A stretch of 64,000 nt of DNA, taken from NCBI RefSeq assembly GCF_005889735.1, contig NZ_VCKY01000011.1, positions 25,416-89,415 on the forward strand, read 5' to 3'. The translations under genes were made by a program, and so were the position numbers. The stretch is from Nonomuraea turkmeniaca (GTDB taxonomy: Bacteria; Actinomycetota; Actinomycetes; Streptosporangiales; Streptosporangiaceae). A model generated the notes under the pieces. The model was not told the DNA's origin. It worked only from the letters and a program-made list of their open reading frames with translations, and searched no databases. Below, piece after piece: positions 40,448-48,948 of this stretch (its first letter is position 1; the number at the start of each line of letters is the position of its first letter).

Positions 40448-41835
40448 CTCCCTGAGGTGATCGCCGGCTCCCGGCCCTCTTGCTGCGCCGGCGCCAGCCG
40501 TTCGTGGAATCCGCCGTCCGGGGACCGCGTGATGATCCCGGTCTCCACTCCGTGCTCGGCCACGTGGTGATCCGTCTGCTGAAGTGCGAGGCAGATCCGC
40601 CGGGTGCTGAGGAAGGCGATGACGGGGCCGATGACCACGGCGAACCTGAAGAAGATCGTCACAGCCTCGACGGTGAGGTGGAACTGGTGGGCGATCTGGT
40701 CGTTGGCCGCGGCCGCCCACAGCAGGCCGTAGAACGTGACGCCGGCGACCGCGATGGCCGTCTTCACCGGCGTCTCGCGCGGCCGGTCGAGAAGGTCCTG
40801 CGCGAGCGTCTCGCGGGCCATGCGGCTCGTGGTCTTGGGCCGGCCCAGCGCGTCGCGGCGGCCGCGTCGCGAGACGAGGAAGCGCTCGGCCATCGGGTAG
40901 GCGGCCAGGGCGGTGAAGAAGACCCCGGGTATCACCAGTGTGGGGACGAGGACCGCGAGGCTGAGCGTGTAGTCCCCGATGGTGAGTTCCCACCCGGGCA
41001 TGATCCGGAGGGCGCCGTCGAGGAACCCCATGTACCAGTCGGGAACCGAGCCCGCCGAGATCTGCGTCGGCTTGGCAGGGCCGTACAGCCATATAGGGGC
41101 AATCTGGAACCCGAACCCGAGGATGATCAGCATGCCGATCGTCGCGAGCGCCATCATCGGGCGTGCGCTCCGCCGCGCCGACAGCGAGGCGATGAACCGG
41201 GAGTGGCCGTGCCGGCGCACCAGCAGTTCACGGGCGATCAGCAGCGCGGCCATGACGACCGCGGTGAGCAGGTGCACCCCGTACATGGCCGGAATGACCC
41301 TGTCACCAGGGAAGTCCGGGCCGAACAGCAGCGACATCGCCCAGGTCCCCACCACGGGGATGGACTGCAGAACCGACGTGATCAGCCACAGGCTCCCACC
41401 CGACAACATGTCGTCAGGCAGGACGTTGCCGGTCTCGCCCGCGGCCATGCCCAGCGCCAGCAGCGTCACCCAGATCAGCCACTGTCCGGTGCGCGGGCGG
41501 CGGAACGCGCCGGTGAGGAACATGCGCAGCAGCTGCAACACGACGGCCGCCACGAAGACGAGCGCCGCCCAGTGGTGGACCTGTCGGATGAACAGACCGC
41601 CGCGCACCTCCAGGCTCAGATGCATGGTCGAGTCGAAGGCCTTGCTGACGAAGAGTCCGCGCAGCGGGCCGTACGAGCCGTCATAGGTCACCTGGGCCAT
41701 GCTGGGGTCGTAGAACACCATCAGCGCCGCCCCGGTCACCGCCAGAACGACGAACGACCAGATGGCGATTTCGGCGAACATGAACGACCAGTGGGAGAAC
41801 TGAAACGAGCGGCGCTTGGCCGACAACGAACGCAT
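40444..41835 (-). CDS. Cytochrome b (QcrB-like), stand-alone
   Basis: 463 residues from ATG 41835 with AGGGGG upstream. It has eight or more membrane segments. The b-type haem ligands appear in paired helices: IRQVHHWAALVFVAAVVLQLL and YGVHLLTAVVMAALL. The quinol-site PEWY-type motif is replaced by PDWYMGFL. It is shorter than the qcrB of the main bcc complex, and no Rieske (qcrA) or cytochrome c (qcrC) gene is present. It overlaps the NDH-2 gene, suggesting a two-protein electron-transfer unit. Confidence 0.83.
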   Translation of the reverse strand: MRSLSAKRRSFQFSHWSFMFAEIAIWSFVVLAVTGAALMVFYDPSMAQVTYDGSYGPLRGLFVSKAFDSTMHLSLEVRGGLFIRQVHHWAALVFVAAVVLQLLRMFLTGAFRRPRTGQWLIWVTLLALGMAAGETGNVLPDDMLSGGSLWLITSVLQSIPVVGTWAMSLLFGPDFPGDRVIPAMYGVHLLTAVVMAALLIARELLVRRHGHSRFIASLSARRSARPMMALATIGMLIILGFGFQIAPIWLYGPAKPTQISAGSVPDWYMGFLDGALRIMPGWELTIGDYTLSLAVLVPTLVIPGVFFTALAAYPMAERFLVSRRGRRDALGRPKTTSRMARETLAQDLLDRPRETPVKTAIAVAGVTFYGLLWAAAANDQIAHQFHLTVEAVTIFFRFAVVIGPVIAFLSTRRICLALQQTDHHVAEHGVETGIITRSPDGGFHERLAPAQQEGREPAITSGR

Positions 41836-41917
41836 TGGAGCCCCCTAACCGTGCCTCACTCATATGACGGAATCGGGCCAGGGGGTGTGACAACGATGAG
41901 GCGTCGATGACGGTGAT

Positions 41918-42035
41918 TCACATCACTGGCATCGGGTCCTTTGTCGGGGCTGACGTGACCACGCCTGCCCCTACGCCGCCGCCGTCGGTGCGGATCGTGC
42001 CGGCCACGGCGCTCGCTCGTCCCCGCGCGCGGGCG
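41918..42035 (-). pseudogene. C-terminal remnant of a second rgt-like glycosyltransferase
   Basis: Minus-strand translation gives RASAVAGTIRTDGGGVGAG, matching RASAVAGTIRIDGATVAAK at the end of the GT1 glycosyltransferase gene on the other side of helR. 32 bp are identical (41989-42020 and 44416-44447), and similarity extends a little beyond. The rest of the gene is missing. Confidence 0.6.
41984..42020. repeat. Direct repeat, left copy flanking helR
   Basis: A 37-bp sequence that recurs at 44411-44447 in the same orientation with one mismatch (32 bp uninterrupted identity). The right copy is inside the glycosyltransferase coding sequence; this one is just downstream of helR. Confidence 0.9.
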
Positions 42036-42051
42036 TGCGTCCCGGCCGACG

Positions 42052-44199
42052 TCAGGAGCTCGTGAGGATGACGAGTTGCTGGGTCGCCCGGGTCATCGCG
42101 ACATAGCGATCGACCGCTCCTTCGATGCCCTCACCGAAGGTGTCCGGGTCGATGAGGACGACCAGGTCGAACTCGAGCCCCTTCGCCAGCTCCGGGGTCA
42201 GCGACCGGACGCGGGACGTCGCCCGGAACGTGGGATCGCCGATGACGCAGGCGATCCCGTCGGCATGCGTGGCGAGCCAGGTGCCGAGGATCGAGCTCAG
42301 ATCCGAAGCAGATCCGTGTACGACGGGGAGGTCGCTGCTGCGGATGGAGGTCGGCACGTTGGCGTCCGGGAGCACGGCCCGGATGACCGGCTCGGCTTCC
42401 GCCATGATTGCCTCCGGCGTCCGATAGTTGATGGTCAGGGAGGCCAGGTTGATCCGGTCGAGCCCGACCCGCTCCAGCCGTTCGTGCCACGACTCCGTGA
42501 ACCCATGCCTGGCCTGGGCACGATCCCCGACGATGGTGAAGCTCCGGGACGGGCACCGCAGCAACAACATCTGCCACTCGGCGTCGGTCAGCTCCTGAGC
42601 CTCGTCCACGACGATGTGCGCGAACGGGCCGGCGAGCACGTCGGGGTCGAGGGTGGGCATCTCGGACTCGTCGACCAGATTTCGCTGGAGGTCCGCTCGG
42701 CGCAGCTGTGTCACGAGACCTTCGCCGTCGTCGTCGGCCTCGATCAGGGTGTCGACGACCTGGGCCATGCGCTCGCGCTGGGCGGCGAGAGCGGCTTCCT
42801 GCCGACGCCTTCGTCGCGACGCTTCCGGGTCGCCGAGCCGCTGCCGTGCCGCGTCCAGGAGCGGCAGGTCGGACACCGTCCAGGCCTGGGCTTCCTCGCG
42901 CTGCAGCTTCCGAATGTCATCGGGGCTGAGCCAAGGGGCGCACTTGCGCAGGTAGGCGGGTACCGTCCACAGGTCTCCGACGAGGTCCGCCGCTTCGATC
43001 AGCGGCCAGGCCCTGTTGAAGGTCGTGAGCAGCTCCCTGTCCTGCGTCAGCGACTTGCGGAGCAGATGCTCCGGGACGTCGCCGTCGTGCTTGTCCCTCA
43101 GGATCGTGAGCAGTTCCTCCCAGATCTGGTCGCGCGCCTCGTTGTGCGGAGTACCGGGTTCTGCTGCTTCGAACGCCTCGGCCCAGTCGTCGGCGCTCAG
43201 CCAGATGTCGGACCAGTTGGTCGTGACCGTCATCCCCTTGGTGGGCGGGTTCTCGTAGAACCTGACGGCCGGCTCGATCGCCTTCACCAGGTTCGCGGAC
43301 GACTTCAGGCGGGCCACGTCCGGGTCGGTCTCGATCGCCGCTGCGGCTCCCTCGCCGACGAGGTCCCGCAGCGTGCAGGTCTGCACGCCCTCCTCTCCGA
43401 GGCTGGGGAGGACGTCGGCCACGTAGGCCAGGTAAGGCTGGTGCGGACCGACGAACAGCACGCCGCCACGGTGGTGACCGAGACGTGGGTCGGAGTAGAG
43501 GAGGTAGGCGGAGCGGTGCAGAGCGACGACGGTCTTCCCCGTACCCGGACCGCCGTCGACGACGAGAGCGCCGCGGGATCCCGCGCGGATGATCGCGTCC
43601 TGGTCGGCCTGGATGGTGCCGAGCACGTCTCGCATCCGGGCCGACCGGTTGCTGCCCAGGCTGGCGATGAAGGCGGACTGGTCGTCGAGCGCCGCGTGCC
43701 CTTCCAACCCGTCCGAGGTGAACACCTCGTCCCAGTAGTCGCTGATCCGGCCGCGGGTCCAGCGAAACCTGCGGCGGCTCGCCAGTCCCATGGGGTTGGC
43801 GTGGGTCGCTCCGAAGAACGGCTCAGCCGCGGGAGAACGCCAGTCGAGCAGCAGCCGACGGCCCGCACTGTCGGTGAGGCCGAGTCGTCCGATGTACACG
43901 GGCTCGGGGCTGTCCGCGCTGACGATGCGTCCGAGGCACAGGTCCAATCCGAAGCGACGCAGGGCTCGCAGGCGAGCGGTCAGCCGGTGGATCTCCAGGT
44001 CCCGGTCCAGCGCCTTCTGGCCGGCGCCGCCGGGCGCCTTGCGCTCGGCGTCGAGACGGTCGGACAGGTCGGCGATCGACTGCTCGAGGGTCTCCGCGAT
44101 GGCCGCGAAGTGGTGCTCATCGCCGGCGATGAGCGTCGGGTCGGCCTTGGGGGCAAGGTGGTCGGGAAGGTCGAACGCGCTGGTAGGCAAGGGGTTCAC
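42052..44199 (-). CDS. helR: HelR-like RNA polymerase recycling ATPase (HelD family)
   Basis: 715 residues from GTG 44199 (GGAG upstream); the frame also has an ATG at 44241. It is a UvrD/HelD-type superfamily 1 protein: a coiled-coil N-terminal arm (SIADLSDRLDAERKAPGG), Walker A LVVDGGPGTGKTVVALHRSAYLL, Walker B IVVDEAQELTDAEW, and late motifs INYRTPEAIM and YVAMTRATQQLVIL. HelD proteins enter RNA polymerase and release it from DNA; HelR versions also displace rifamycins. Position downstream of an rgt-like gene and a rifamycin-associated element supports the HelR role. Confidence 0.82.
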   Translation of the reverse strand: MNPLPTSAFDLPDHLAPKADPTLIAGDEHHFAAIAETLEQSIADLSDRLDAERKAPGGAGQKALDRDLEIHRLTARLRALRRFGLDLCLGRIVSADSPEPVYIGRLGLTDSAGRRLLLDWRSPAAEPFFGATHANPMGLASRRRFRWTRGRISDYWDEVFTSDGLEGHAALDDQSAFIASLGSNRSARMRDVLGTIQADQDAIIRAGSRGALVVDGGPGTGKTVVALHRSAYLLYSDPRLGHHRGGVLFVGPHQPYLAYVADVLPSLGEEGVQTCTLRDLVGEGAAAAIETDPDVARLKSSANLVKAIEPAVRFYENPPTKGMTVTTNWSDIWLSADDWAEAFEAAEPGTPHNEARDQIWEELLTILRDKHDGDVPEHLLRKSLTQDRELLTTFNRAWPLIEAADLVGDLWTVPAYLRKCAPWLSPDDIRKLQREEAQAWTVSDLPLLDAARQRLGDPEASRRRRRQEAALAAQRERMAQVVDTLIEADDDGEGLVTQLRRADLQRNLVDESEMPTLDPDVLAGPFAHIVVDEAQELTDAEWQMLLLRCPSRSFTIVGDRAQARHGFTESWHERLERVGLDRINLASLTINYRTPEAIMAEAEPVIRAVLPDANVPTSIRSSDLPVVHGSASDLSSILGTWLATHADGIACVIGDPTFRATSRVRSLTPELAKGLEFDLVVLIDPDTFGEGIEGAVDRYVAMTRATQQLVILTSS

Positions 44200-44231
44200 G
44201 TACGTAGCTCCGATCTGAGGTCGCTGGCGAC

Positions 44232-44248
44232 CCTTGCGCATGGCAAGG
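44232..44248. promoter_or_regulatory. Inverted repeat before helR, CCTTGC-N5-GCAAGG
   Basis: CCTTGC (44232-44237) and GCAAGG (44243-44248) flank a 5-base centre, 33-49 bp upstream of the GTG start. The CTTGC/GCAAG arms match those of the rifamycin-associated element 1.4 kb away, but the spacer is 5 rather than 1 base. It may be a degenerate second element or chance. Confidence 0.4.
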
Positions 44249-44341
44249 CGCCTGGACCGGCGTGCCGAACCTGGTGGCCAAGACGAGCGTCCGTTCGGGG
44301 CGCCAGGTTTGTAGGTCTCTGGTTCTGCGGTTCCGCGTGGT

Positions 44342-45583
44342 TCACGCGGACACGGGCGGCCTTTCTCGGCTGACCATGTCGAGCAGCAGCTTCGCGGCCA
44401 CCGTCGCCCCGTCGATGCGGATCGTGCCGGCCACGGCGCTCGCTCGTGCGCGGATCTCGGGCGTCAGGGCCGTCTTGAGCGCGGCTGACAGGGACTCCCT
44501 GGTCGGAGTCGGACCGTCATGTGCCACGCCGACGCCCAACTCGGCCACCCGGCCGGCCCAGTACGGCTGGTCCGCCGCCTGGGGTACCACCACCTGGGGC
44601 GCGCCGGCCCGGGCGGCCGTCGTCGTCGTGCCCGCGCCGCCGTGGTGCACGACGGCGGCCACCCGGCCGAACAGTGCCTGATGGTTGACCTCGCCGACGA
44701 CGAAGCAGTCGTCCCGATCGTCGATCAGGGCCAGGTCCGCCCAGCCGCGCCCGACGAGTACGCGCCGGCCCTGCGCCCGGATCACCTCGATCGCCACCTG
44801 GGCGGCGTCCGTCGATGCGCGCATGGGCATGCTGCCGAAGCCCACGTACACCGGCGGTGTGCCGGCGTCCAGGAACGCCACCAACTCGGCCGGGAGTGGG
44901 CGGACGTCGGGCAGGATCCACGCGCCGGTCTGTACGACGTCGAGGTCCGGCGTCTCCTGCCACGGGTCCAGTGTCGGGTCCGTCGCCAGCCACGGCCGGT
45001 CGCCGATGACGTAGTCGCGGACGTTGTCCACCGGTGGCAGGCCGATCGACGCCCGGTTGGTGTTGAGCGCCTCACCGAACAGCGCGTTGATGCTCTGGGC
45101 GTCCAGGTCCCACAGCACCCGGTTGTCGGTCACGTCCGGCGGGAGCGGCCGGCCAGGATACGCCAGCGGCAGGTGGTGCGGCGACGGCAGGGTGAGCTGC
45201 TGGAAGGTCACGGACACGGAGCGGATGCCCAGCTTCTCGGCCACCGACCGCGCGCCGGCCGCGGCCGGCATCACGCCGGTCGCCACCAGCGCGTCACAGC
45301 CCTCGGCCGCCGCGGTGACCGCGTCGAACTGGCTGCCGATCAACTCGGCGGCGCGCCGGGGCAGGTCCGACGACGACGGCGGCGGCACCGCAGTCGTCAG
45401 CGCGCGCGCCGACTGGCCGAAGGTCACCATCGGCACGCCGACACCGGCCAGCCGCTGCGCGAAGTCCTCGTCCGGCGGCGCGCACACCCGCACCTCCGCG
45501 CCGAGTGCCCGCAACCGCACCGCGAGTGCCACCACCGGTTCGACGTCTCCGCGCGACCCATACGTCGACACCACTACACGCAC
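44342..45583 (-). CDS. rgt: GT1 glycosyltransferase, predicted rifamycin glycosyltransferase
   Basis: 413 residues from GTG 45583 (GGGG upstream). GT-B fold of the GtfA/B, UDP-glycosyltransferase group: VVVSTYGSRGDVEPVVALA at the start and the donor-binding signature RVAAVVHHGGAGTTTTAARAGAPQVVVPQAADQPYWAGRV near residue 305. The family glycosylates natural products. Its promoter region contains a sequence matching the rifamycin-associated element, and helR follows on the same strand. It is therefore likely to add a sugar to the ansa-chain hydroxyl of rifamycins. The exact substrate is not proven by sequence. Confidence 0.8.
   Translation of the reverse strand: MRVVVSTYGSRGDVEPVVALAVRLRALGAEVRVCAPPDEDFAQRLAGVGVPMVTFGQSARALTTAVPPPSSSDLPRRAAELIGSQFDAVTAAAEGCDALVATGVMPAAAGARSVAEKLGIRSVSVTFQQLTLPSPHHLPLAYPGRPLPPDVTDNRVLWDLDAQSINALFGEALNTNRASIGLPPVDNVRDYVIGDRPWLATDPTLDPWQETPDLDVVQTGAWILPDVRPLPAELVAFLDAGTPPVYVGFGSMPMRASTDAAQVAIEVIRAQGRRVLVGRGWADLALIDDRDDCFVVGEVNHQALFGRVAAVVHHGGAGTTTTAARAGAPQVVVPQAADQPYWAGRVAELGVGVAHDGPTPTRESLSAALKTALTPEIRARASAVAGTIRIDGATVAAKLLLDMVSRERPPVSA
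44411..44447. repeat. Direct repeat, right copy flanking helR
   Basis: The copy within the 3' end of the rgt-like gene, matching 41984-42020 with one mismatch over 37 bp. It codes for the C-terminal helix region of the glycosyltransferase. Confidence 0.9.
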
Positions 45584-45640
45584 TTCGCATCCCCATTTCT
45601 GCAGGCTCTGGCCTCGGCCGCCGATTCTGCAGCACGACCC

Positions 45641-45659
45641 GGGTCTTGCCGCAAGCCCC
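45641..45659 (-). promoter_or_regulatory. Rifamycin-associated element (RAE)
   Basis: Minus-strand GGGGCTTGCGGCAAGACCC, a 19-bp inverted repeat with CTTGC/GCAAG around one base. It matches the RAE consensus as I remember it from rifamycin-resistance genes of actinomycetes. It lies 58 bp upstream of the rgt-like start. RAEs mediate rifamycin-induced expression of resistance genes. Confidence 0.8.
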
Positions 45660-45910
45660 CCGGTGCGCTATAGGTTGAGAGTGGAAAGGAGCGGGCACTC
45701 CCCTTTCCCTTCATCGTCCGCTGCGGGCGGACAACCTTCTCACGAAGCGGCGGCGCGCGGCGTACGGCGGCGCCGTCGGCTCAGGACGATCTCGCATGCG
45801 CCCACGGATGCAGCCGTGGATCGTGGACCCCCGAGGCAGCCGCAGCCCTCCAAGCCCTGGCCGCCCACGCCCGGCCTCCCCGTCTGAACCGCACGCCGCA
45901 CTGATCAAGC
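45660..45910. other. Intergenic stretch, possible gene fragment
   Basis: Apart from the likely rgt promoter on the left, a plus-strand frame near 45784-45903 reads DLACAHGCSRGSWTPEAAAA and stops at 45903. It looks like a protein C-terminus without its gene, but I cannot name it. Confidence 0.3.
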
Positions 45911-46708
45911 TCAATGGTGGTCAGGGGTCTCGCCCGTAGCCCGCCACACGAATTCCAACCATGGTGGCGCGACCTGCATGAAATGCCCCCAACTGCCCAC
46001 TTCTGGATCACCTTCGTCCGTGACCTCATTGACGTACGTCAGGACGAAGCCCTCCCGGATCAGCCCGTTCATGATGTGGCTCAGGGTCTGCCGATACTCC
46101 CTGGGCCTGGGGATCTGACCATCCGCCGGAATGCCAACCCACTCCTGGTCGGGGTAAGTGGTCTCCGCTCCGTTCGTGTACGGGTCCTTGAGCGTGTACC
46201 CCTCCCCGTTCCAGGAGTCATGGGTGAGTCCGGAGAAGAACGGGTTGGCGCACATCACGTGGTAGTGACCGCCTGGTCTCATGACTCTGGACACCTCGCG
46301 GAACACCACCCGCGCATCTGGCACAAAAGTCAGCGAATACGGATGCCAGACCAGGTCGAACTCTTCCGTGAAGACGGACAGGTCGCGCATGTCACCCTGA
46401 ACCGTACCGACCGTCACGCCGTAATGCTCGGCAGCCGCCTGATCGCGCTCCAGCTGCACGGGTGAAATGTCCAGCACCGTCACCTCGGCGCCGAGCAGCG
46501 CGAAGGCGGCGGACTGCTGCCCGCCTCCGCCCGCCAGGCAGAGCACCCTCTTCTCCTTGAGGTCCAGCGGGAGGCCTATACGCTCCAGACCCAGATAGGC
46601 AAGAGCCTCCTCCGCGCTCAGGTCGAGCCTGGGACGCGTGAACAGCGCGTTGGCGTTGGCGAGCGCATCCCAGCGCTCCCTTAGGTAACGATGAACTTCG
46701 TCATGCAT
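45911..46708 (-). CDS. Class I SAM-dependent methyltransferase
   Basis: 265 residues from ATG 46708. Motif I VLCLAGGGGQQSAAFALLG with the acidic VLDISPVQLERD after it, then motif VVFREVSRVMRPGGHYHVM. Residues WHPYSLTFVPD replace the usual post-I acidic loop. The C-terminal part (SHIMNGLIREGF) is typical of Methyltransf_11/25 proteins. Substrate unknown; it neighbours the ars genes but is separated from them by 150 bp and lacks ArsM cysteines. Confidence 0.78.
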   Translation of the reverse strand: MHDEVHRYLRERWDALANANALFTRPRLDLSAEEALAYLGLERIGLPLDLKEKRVLCLAGGGGQQSAAFALLGAEVTVLDISPVQLERDQAAAEHYGVTVGTVQGDMRDLSVFTEEFDLVWHPYSLTFVPDARVVFREVSRVMRPGGHYHVMCANPFFSGLTHDSWNGEGYTLKDPYTNGAETTYPDQEWVGIPADGQIPRPREYRQTLSHIMNGLIREGFVLTYVNEVTDEGDPEVGSWGHFMQVAPPWLEFVWRATGETPDHH

Positions 46709-46858
46709 CCATCGATGCTCAACGATCTGCACGGCGATGTCGAGATCTTTTCCTTGGGCGCCCCTCCTCCGCACGGAGGTCGACCACCAGCGATCCGGTG
46801 TCGGCCACGCCCGCCTCACCCTCCGTTCGATGTTCCGCGGTGGGCATGGACTGATGGC

Positions 46859-48088
46859 TTAGGTGCCGGCCACGGTGCTGCGTCGTTCGATCATCAGCAC
46901 GTCACGCCAGACGCCGTGGTGGCAGCCGATGCGCTCTCGGGTGCCGACCACGCGGAACCCGGCTGCCTGGTGCAGGGCCAGGCTGGCGGCGTTCTCACGG
47001 AAGACGCCTGACTGGATCGTCCAAACCCCGGCGTCCTCACTGGCGGCGATGAACGTCTTCAGCAGCTCGCGGCCGACACCCTGCGCCTGGCAACCAGGAT
47101 GGACGTAGATGCAGTGCTCGACCACGCCGGCGTAGACCGGCCGGGCCGAGACCGCTGAGCCGGCCACCCAGCCGAGCACCTGACCGGTGGTGGCGTCAAC
47201 GGCGACATAGCGTAGGTACGGCAGCCTGGCGGCGGTAAAGCCCTCCCAGCTTGGGGCAGTCGTTTCGAAGCTGGCCTGGCCGGTGTCCAGCCCAGCCTGG
47301 TAGATGGCCAGCACCTGCTCGGCGTCGGTCTCCCGCATCGGCCTGACCTCCACGCCCGGTCCTGCGGCAGGCTTGGCGGCTTGGACGATCGCCGAATGCA
47401 CGCCGTCGCCGTGGTCAGCGGTCGGCATGACGCGGATGCCGACGAACCCGGCCGCCGCGAGCAGTTGCCGGTACTCGTCCACCGGCAGCGCCCCAGCCAC
47501 GCAACCGATCCGCTGCTCGGCCGCCAGGCGACGTGCTGGGTCAACGTGGCCATCGACCACGACATCGCTCACTCCGAACCGACCGCCCGGCCGCAGCACC
47601 CGGAACGCCTCGGCGAGCACCGCGGCCTTGTCATCGGACAGGTTGATCACGCAGTTGGAGATGACCGCGTCCACCGACCGGTCCGGCAACGGTACGCGTT
47701 CGATGTTGCCGTGCAGGAATTCGACGTTGGTGACGCCTGCCTGCTCGGCATTGCGACGGGCCAGTGCCAGCATGTCGGGGCTTGCGTCCAGCCCGTACGC
47801 CTTCCCGTACGGGGCGACGCGGCGCGCCGACAGCAACACATCGATGCCGCCGCCCGACCCCAGATCGAGAACGGTCTCCCCACTGCGCAGTTCGGCCACC
47901 GCGACCGGGTTCCCGCACCCGAGGCTGGCCCGCACGGCGCCCTCCGGCAGGGCGCTGGTGTCGTCGTAGCCGGAGGCGCCGAAACTGCCCTGCTCGAATG
48001 CGTCCGGCCGGCAGTCGGCGACGACTTGGCCGGCGGCCGCGGCCCGGGCAAGAGCGGAATAGCGGTCGATGATCTCGTCATGTGCCAT
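46859..48088 (-). CDS. arsM: Arsenite methyltransferase ArsM fused to ArsN-like N-acetyltransferase
   Basis: 409 residues, ATG 48088 with GGAGCG upstream. Residues 1-240 are ArsM: motif I TVLDLGSGGGIDVLLSARRV and the three cysteines C58 (SLGCGNP), C146 (ISNCVINL) and C196 (QRIGCVAG) that hold As(III). From about residue 246 a GNAT domain of the ArsN1/phosphinothricin-acetyltransferase type follows (VRPMRETDAEQVLAIYQ; HPGCQAQGVGRELLKTF). ArsM methylates arsenite; ArsN1 acetylates the amino group of arsinothricin-like organoarsenicals. The gene follows arsR by 12 bp. Confidence 0.88.
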   Translation of the reverse strand: MAHDEIIDRYSALARAAAAGQVVADCRPDAFEQGSFGASGYDDTSALPEGAVRASLGCGNPVAVAELRSGETVLDLGSGGGIDVLLSARRVAPYGKAYGLDASPDMLALARRNAEQAGVTNVEFLHGNIERVPLPDRSVDAVISNCVINLSDDKAAVLAEAFRVLRPGGRFGVSDVVVDGHVDPARRLAAEQRIGCVAGALPVDEYRQLLAAAGFVGIRVMPTADHGDGVHSAIVQAAKPAAGPGVEVRPMRETDAEQVLAIYQAGLDTGQASFETTAPSWEGFTAARLPYLRYVAVDATTGQVLGWVAGSAVSARPVYAGVVEHCIYVHPGCQAQGVGRELLKTFIAASEDAGVWTIQSGVFRENAASLALHQAAGFRVVGTRERIGCHHGVWRDVLMIERRSTVAGT

Positions 48089-48100
48089 GGCGACGCTCCT

Positions 48101-48436
48101 TCACTCGCACGTAGGCGCGGCCGGAACCGGCTTGCCCATGACCACGTCGGCAGCGGTCGGGAAGCAGCCCACACAGGCCTCGTTGATCCGGTACAGGCTG
48201 GAGGTCCCCTGCCGCTCCACCAGCACGAACCGCACCTCAGCCAAGATCTTCAGATGGTGCGAGACGGTCGACTGCCCCACCCCCGAGGCCGTCACGATCT
48301 CACCGACGCTCATCGGCGTCCGTCGCCGAGCCAGCAGCGACACGATCTGGATCCGGGTGGCGTCGGCCAGGGCCTTGAACCAGCTCGCGTACTCCTCGGC
48401 CTCGGCTCGCGGCAGAGGCCCCTTCTCTTCGTTCAT
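48101..48436 (-). CDS. arsR: ArsR family arsenic-responsive repressor
   Basis: 111 residues from ATG 48436. Winged helix with recognition region VGEIVTASGVGQSTVSHHLKIL (about 44-65). Cysteines C88 and C91 in ACVGC and C110 at the C-terminus are the likely As(III)-binding set, differing from the classical helix-5 ELCVCDL site, so it belongs to a C-terminal-Cys ArsR type. The adjacent operator at 48439-48460 and the arsM gene downstream define one autoregulated operon. Confidence 0.88.
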   Translation of the reverse strand: MNEEKGPLPRAEAEEYASWFKALADATRIQIVSLLARRRTPMSVGEIVTASGVGQSTVSHHLKILAEVRFVLVERQGTSSLYRINEACVGCFPTAADVVMGKPVPAAPTCE

Positions 48437-48438
48437 CG

Positions 48439-48460
48439 TTAATCGACGATAGACGATTAA
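48439..48460. promoter_or_regulatory. ArsR operator
   Basis: An inverted repeat with 7-bp perfect arms TTAATCG/CGATTAA around 8 bases (48439-48460) starts two bases upstream of the arsR ATG, so bound ArsR would block initiation. Confidence 0.75.
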
Positions 48461-48700
48461 GGGCCACATAGGAAGAGCCGTTCCATGCCTTGGGAAGGGC
48501 GGGGCGCCCGGCTGGAGGAGGCGCTCGACGCACGGGAGGCGGTCTGGGCGGAGGAGGTGGCGGAGCACGAGGGCCCTCTGTTGACTGTGCCTCGGCCCCG
48601 GCCGCGAATACGTCACCATCGCTCACCGAGATCAGCTCTTCGGCTGGGCATTCGCGCGTTCGCCCGGCTCGCGACACCTCCCCCTGCTCACAACTCACAT

Positions 48701-48871
48701 CTAGGCGCGTGCCACGAGGATGCCGTCGTCGTCGCTGAACAGCTCAGCCCCTGGATGGAAGGCGACACCGCCGAAAGTGACCGGGACGTCGCGCTCGCCC
48801 GTGCCGCTCTTACGTGGATTGAAACCCAGGGCCTTGACGCCCAGGTCCAGTTCCCGCAGGGCGGCGACATC
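48701..48871 (-). pseudogene. RraA (RNase E regulator / HMG aldolase family) C-terminal remnant
   Basis: 56 residues ending at TAG 48701: [19 protein letters not shown], then [20 protein letters not shown] and DDGILVARA. This is the conserved C-terminal third of RraA-like proteins. Upstream of the first Asp the frame meets a TGA and unrelated sequence, so about 100 N-terminal residues are lost. Nothing else is recognised between 48461 and 48700. Confidence 0.75.
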
Positions 48872-48948
48872 TCATACCGCGGCGGCCTGACCGACGAGGA
48901 GGCCGCCGCCTGAATAATCGCTTGCTTGTCTGGCCACTGCCCAGCATC

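Noticed and set aside
44232..44248. Second full rifamycin-associated element before helR
   Set aside because: Arms match but the centre is five bases instead of one; listed only as a weak inverted repeat.
42076..44373. A 765-codon open frame on the plus strand
   Set aside because: Antisense shadow of helR, caused by high third-position GC.
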